A stretch of 10,976 nucleotides of DNA from CALBPI01 sp039700805 (GTDB lineage: Bacteria; Pseudomonadota; Gammaproteobacteria; Steroidobacterales; Woeseiaceae). Below, piece by piece: positions 8,213 through 10,976 of this stretch (position 1 is its first letter; each line of letters begins with the position of its first letter). Location: NCBI GenBank assembly GCA_039700805.1, contig JBCAZE010000105.1, forward strand, positions 1 to 10,976, given 5' to 3'. The notes under the pieces are model-generated. The model ran no database searches and had not been told where the DNA came from. It saw only the letters and a list, made by a program, of their open reading frames with translations. The position numbers were made by a program, and so were the translations under genes.

Positions 8213-8217
8213 CTCCT
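8213..8217 (-). promoter_or_regulatory. Ribosome binding site deciding the start of the RpiB-like gene
   Basis: Read on the minus strand this is AGGAG, followed by TGGCC and then ATG at 8207-8205. A longer reading from GTG 8213-8211 would overlap the site itself, so the ATG is preferred. Confidence 0.65.
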
Positions 8218-8230
8218 ACCTGTTTGTTAC

Positions 8231-8247
8231 CGGTGTCAATAACACCG
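8231..8247. repeat. Short inverted repeat upstream of the RpiB-like gene
   Basis: CGGTGT (8231-8236) and ACACCG (8242-8247) are perfect inverted arms around CAATA. It lies 24 bases upstream of the chosen RpiB-like start, within its presumed leader. It could be a repressor operator or a small leader hairpin. No regulator gene is in the window, so the role is open. Confidence 0.45.
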
Positions 8248-8276
8248 ATGGCGCCTTTAAATGATGGGCAGTTGCA

Positions 8277-8293
8277 CGGGGATTTTGTCCCCG
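8277..8293. repeat. Short GC-rich inverted repeat in the divergent intergenic region
   Basis: CGGGGA (8277-8282) and TCCCCG (8288-8293) pair perfectly around TTTTG. Neither strand has a T-run after it, so it is not a typical terminator. It may be an operator or structural element of the divergent promoter region, without direct support for either. Confidence 0.4.
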
Positions 8294-8344
8294 CGATCGC
8301 TTTGCTTAGCTAACATCATAATGACCACGCCTGTGTTTACCAAA

Positions 8345-8400
8345 CGTATTCGTCAGCAGTATTTTTGTCCTACGGACAATCGTGCTGTCTTGCGAATACG
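8345..8400 (+). other. Nested 56-nt stem-loop in the leader region of the hydrolase gene
   Basis: Three sets of arms nest inside one another. The outer pair is CGTATTCG (8345-8352) with CGAATACG (8393-8400), 8 bp. The middle pair is CAGCA (8354-8358) with TGCTG (8383-8387), 5 bp. The inner pair is TTGTCC (8365-8370) with GGACAA (8374-8379), 6 bp around the loop TAC. Together they give a long hairpin with two internal loops, ending 42 bases before the hydrolase ATG. The 3' outer arm can alternatively pair with CGTAT at 8407-8411, so two exclusive folds are possible. It could be a structured 5' leader, a small RNA or an extragenic palindrome. No known riboswitch class is recognised. Confidence 0.55.
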
Positions 8401-8430
8401 ATGTGACGTATCGTTTCTATCTACGGTTAG

Positions 8431-8437
8431 GGAAAGG
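8431..8437 (+). promoter_or_regulatory. Ribosome binding site of the lipoprotein hydrolase gene
   Basis: GGAAAGG precedes ATG 8443 by 5 bases. It supports the start that places the lipobox cysteine at residue 17, the right distance for a lipoprotein signal. Confidence 0.5.
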
Positions 8438-8442
8438 TTCCA

Positions 8443-9714
8443 ATGCGAAGACATACGTACCTCGGCCTATTGGCCTGCACCATTGTCGCGTGTACACCTC
8501 GCGGTGAGGAGTCTGAGACGATCGCGTTTAAACCGGCGCCATGCGCTGTGGGTGTCTATGGCGATAAGACGTCATTCGTTGTGATGACACGACGCGGCGA
8601 TGCGTTTCGCTATGCGTACAGCGACGGGCGACGCGGTCTGGTTGCCGAGGCATCGGATCTTGCGTGTGGCGCCGGACACCTTCGTGTGGACGATGCAACG
8701 ATCTATTCGCAGCTGCCATTGAAGATCACGGATACGCGGTTTCGATCAGGTGAGGTGATGCTCGCCGGGCAACTCATCGAACCGGCAACTGCAGATGCCA
8801 GTATGCCGCTCGTGGTGTTGGCGCATGGCTCAGAAGAACTTGGATGGATCAATGCGGTCGATTATCCGTTTCAATTCGCTGGCCGTGGTGTATCGGCGTT
8901 TGTTTATGACAAGCGAGGCACCGGCTTGTCCGAAGGTCGGTACTCACAGAATTTTCCAGAGCTTGCGGATGACTTGGTTGCGGCGTCAAATGAGGCGAAG
9001 CGATTGGCGCAAAACCGGTTCGGTCGTTTTGGCTTGTTTGGTTTTAGCCAGGGTGGCTGGATAGCGCCGCTTGCCGCTGAGCGCGCCGAGGCGGAGTTCA
9101 TCGGCATCGGCTACGGTCTTGTGGTCGACATTCTCGAAGAGGATGCGGCCCAAGTAACATTGGAGCTCACCGAGGCCGGGTATGGGGCCGATGTCATTGC
9201 GCAAGGCCGGGAAGTCACCGACATCACCGCTAGACTCGCTGTTTCCGGTTACACCGATGGGCTTGACGATTTGGCTCGCGTTCAGCGCGAGTACGGGGAG
9301 GAGCGCTGGTTCAAAGAGCTTCGCGGAGGATTCAGCGGGGTCATTCTCGGCATGTCCGTAGAGCAGCTTCGCGATGAAGGGATACCGATGTTCGATCGAT
9401 TAAATATCGACTGGTCGATCAAACCAATGGACGTGTTACGTACGGTTGAGGTTCCCCAGCTCTGGGCGCTCGCGGCCGAAGATCGCGAGGCGCCGGTTGC
9501 GACGACACTCGATCGTCTGTTGACACTCCGTGCTGAAGGACAGGATATCCGTATCGTTGTTTATCCGAACACCGACCACGGTATGCGTGAGTTTGTTCAA
9601 GCGGATGATGGGTCACGGCGATATACGCGGGTTACCGACACCTACTACGACTTGTTGGCCGATTGGGCGAAGGGCGATCTTGCAGCAAGTTATGCGGATA
9701 GTGTGAATCGCTAG
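8443..9714 (+). CDS. Secreted lipoprotein alpha/beta hydrolase (esterase/peptidase S9-like)
   Basis: This 423-residue protein begins with a short basic and hydrophobic signal followed by the lipobox Ile14-Val15-Ala16-Cys17, so it should be lipidated at Cys17. Residue 18 is Thr rather than Asp, which in Gram-negatives favours the outer membrane. Residues about 30-105 form an N-terminal beta-rich part with Cys34 and Cys75, a possible disulfide. The alpha/beta hydrolase domain follows. It has the oxyanion segment VVLAHGSEELGW (His128-Gly129), the stretch VYDKRGTGLSEG, the nucleophile elbow GFSQGG with Ser202, a likely acid Asp347 in AAEDREAP, and the catalytic His379 in NTDHGM. A helical cap of about 230-310 residues sits between nucleophile and acid. 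The pattern fits envelope serine esterases and S9-like hydrolases; the substrate cannot be read. It stands alone on the plus strand, behind a structured leader and convergent with the Sel1-repeat gene. Confidence 0.88.
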   Translation: MRRHTYLGLLACTIVACTPRGEESETIAFKPAPCAVGVYGDKTSFVVMTRRGDAFRYAYSDGRRGLVAEASDLACGAGHLRVDDATIYSQLPLKITDTRFRSGEVMLAGQLIEPATADASMPLVVLAHGSEELGWINAVDYPFQFAGRGVSAFVYDKRGTGLSEGRYSQNFPELADDLVAASNEAKRLAQNRFGRFGLFGFSQGGWIAPLAAERAEAEFIGIGYGLVVDILEEDAAQVTLELTEAGYGADVIAQGREVTDITARLAVSGYTDGLDDLARVQREYGEERWFKELRGGFSGVILGMSVEQLRDEGIPMFDRLNIDWSIKPMDVLRTVEVPQLWALAAEDREAPVATTLDRLLTLRAEGQDIRIVVYPNTDHGMREFVQADDGSRRYTRVTDTYYDLLADWAKGDLAASYADSVNR

Positions 9715-9769
9715 CAATTCGGTGCCAGAACATGCCGATGGCTATCGTTGTGTATTTGGGCGGTAGCTA

Positions 9770-10816
9770 TTAGAGCGACTCGCACAGCCAGCCATCGACG
9801 CCCCATTCTTTGAGTTCTTTCAGTAACTCGCCTGCTTCCTTATCGCCAAGCATGGCTGCCTGGTCAAAGTGGTCTTTGGCGATCATCCCATTGCCTAGGC
9901 AAGCGTGAAAATTGCCAAGCTGACGCATCATTCCGGGGTCGCGCTTCTTGAGTCCCATCAATAAGAACCGCTCAGCGCGATCCCGGTCTTGTGGCCAAGC
10001 GTGGTTCGCTAGTCGAGACATTGCGTTGATCGAACCTTCAGCGGCCGCTTGCTCCATCAGCGCGATGGCTTGCGCTGGCGGTCCGGCTTCATCCGAATGC
10101 CAAAGGTTCGCCGCCAGTTTTTCTTTGTCATCAGCGCTCAGCGTATCGACGTGACTAAAACGAGCCTCATTCGCTCGGGCCTGCCGTAATAGATCCGTCG
10201 CTTCTTGGATGCCAAGCTCGGATGCTCGCTGCAAATAGTCTTCGTATTCTGGCTGCTCGATCACGACGCCTAATGGGCTCCAAAGATTCAATGCGCGCAT
10301 CCCTAGATGGTAGTTTGCCGCTGGGTGGTCTGCGTTGGCCGCTTGCTTATACCGCCGGTCCGATTGATCCAAACGCGAGGATGCTAGTGTCTTTGATAAA
10401 TCAGGCCGACTGAGACCGAGCACCACCGCCAGCAGAAACTGTGCATCGACGTGCCCAGAGTCAGCCGCCGATTCAAGAAGGTCGTGGCTTCTGTCGATGT
10501 TCTCGATTTCAGTGGAGGACAGGGCAGGGGCTTCGAGCAACGCGTACTGCTGTAGTCGTTCCTCTCCAATCAGTCCGTAAAGGTAGAAAAAGGCCAAGGC
10601 ATATTGGTTTTCTGCTGAATCGCTCTTGAGGTTCTGGCATCGGACCACTGCCAAGTTTGCCTGGCCTTCTTCGACCGCTTGAATACAGTCTGCGGGGTCG
10701 CCGGCGGTGGCTGCCACAGACCAAGGTAAAGTGACGCACAGCATTAGCCAGACGGCCGATCGATGCTTGCGTTTCTTTGTTGATATCCGTTTCGGCCAGC
10801 GCAATCGGTCTTTCAT
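9770..10816 (-). CDS. Exported Sel1-repeat (TPR-like) protein
   Basis: I prefer the ATG at 10816, giving 348 residues. The frame is open to an ATG at 10894, but the extra 26 residues are polar, lack a ribosome binding site and would bury the signal peptide. The preferred start has only a weak GGAA upstream. Residues 1-20 are strongly basic, 21-36 are hydrophobic (AVWLMLCVTLPWSVA), and ATA-GD at 36-40 is a good signal peptidase I site, so the mature protein should be periplasmic. The rest is helical with degenerate Sel1-like repeats, for example AENQYALAFFYLYG, VDAQFLLAVVLG, PAANYHLGMRALN and INAMSRLANHAW, each pairing small residues with Leu/Tyr. Such repeats bind protein partners in the families known. 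Four cysteines remain in the mature chain (44, 60, 306, 345), which would allow disulfides in the periplasm. The specific partner is unknown, and it converges on the hydrolase gene with a 55-base gap. Confidence 0.8.
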   Translation of the reverse strand: MKDRLRWPKRISTKKRKHRSAVWLMLCVTLPWSVAATAGDPADCIQAVEEGQANLAVVRCQNLKSDSAENQYALAFFYLYGLIGEERLQQYALLEAPALSSTEIENIDRSHDLLESAADSGHVDAQFLLAVVLGLSRPDLSKTLASSRLDQSDRRYKQAANADHPAANYHLGMRALNLWSPLGVVIEQPEYEDYLQRASELGIQEATDLLRQARANEARFSHVDTLSADDKEKLAANLWHSDEAGPPAQAIALMEQAAAEGSINAMSRLANHAWPQDRDRAERFLLMGLKKRDPGMMRQLGNFHACLGNGMIAKDHFDQAAMLGDKEAGELLKELKEWGVDGWLCESL

Positions 10817-10976
10817 CGGCGTTCCATATATTTTGCCACCGGCGCGTCCATCGTGGTTGCCTTGCTCATCGTGACTCGCCATATCATAGAGCATTGATGA
10901 TGGGTTTTGCTCGCTGGGATAATCGCCGTGCTGCGGGCAGCATGCAGATACGATGTTTGACTGTCACGAGCCAGGT
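10817..10976. other. Upstream region of the Sel1-repeat gene, to the window edge
   Basis: These 160 bases hold the 5' side of the Sel1-repeat gene. Apart from the doubtful in-frame extension to 10894, I see no gene, convincing promoter or repeat. The minus strand carries GTGACA near the window edge, but no matching -10 box at a standard distance. Confidence 0.3.

Noticed and set aside
8235..8240. A perfect TTGACA on the minus strand upstream of the isomerase
   Set aside because: A -10 box at 16-18 bases would fall on the ribosome binding site, so it cannot be the -35 of that gene's promoter. It is part of the CGGTGT/ACACCG repeat.
7674..8264. A 196-residue plus-strand open frame opposite the RpiB-like gene
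   Set aside because: The minus strand encodes a clear isomerase with conserved loops; the plus-strand product has no recognisable features.
8293..8300. GCGATCGC octamer, as in the HIP1 repeat of cyanobacteria
   Set aside because: I noticed only this copy, and the gene content does not suggest a cyanobacterium.
9741..9767. Possible hairpin GCTATCG...CGGTAGC between the hydrolase and Sel1-repeat genes
   Set aside because: It needs a G-U pair and a 13-base loop and is followed by only a few A/T bases, too weak to call a terminator.

Overview
The window looks like chromosomal DNA from a Gram-negative bacterium of moderate GC content, most likely a gammaproteobacterium. The evidence is a lipoprotein with a classical lipobox, a Sec-exported Sel1-repeat protein, a YqiJ/YqiK-type membrane pair, and Shine-Dalgarno-led ATG/GTG starts. 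The assignment to a class is inference. There is no rRNA, tRNA, CRISPR array, transposase or integrase here, and no intergenic stretch reaches 300 bases.

Positions 1-7532 hold a same-strand block of three genes that looks like one operon. First is the 3' end of a YqiJ/NfeD-like membrane protein with a cytoplasmic OB-fold. Next is a 603-residue YqiK-type flotillin (SPFH/band 7 protein with a long coiled coil). Last is a 1740-residue AAA+ ATPase of the DUF3686 family, usually labelled 'DNA repair ATPase'. NfeD-like and flotillin partners are known to build membrane microdomains. The giant ATPase has a readable Walker A, Walker B, sensor 1 asparagine and candidate arginine finger, so the likely theme is a membrane scaffold that carries a large remodelling ATPase. 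A perfect 11-bp hairpin without a U-tract lies between the flotillin and ATPase genes. This trio is the best candidate for a poorly described system.

Positions 7566-8207 (minus strand) encode an RpiB/LacA/LacB-fold sugar-phosphate isomerase of a divergent subtype. It keeps the CGTG active-site loop but lacks the usual Asp-His and His catalytic positions. It converges on the ATPase gene. A 235-bp divergent intergenic region follows, with two short inverted repeats and a nested 56-nt hairpin. Then comes a lipoprotein alpha/beta hydrolase (8443-9714, plus strand) with a visible Ser-Asp-His triad. Converging on it is an exported Sel1-repeat protein (9770-10816, minus strand). These last three genes have no evident functional link to the trio or to one another.
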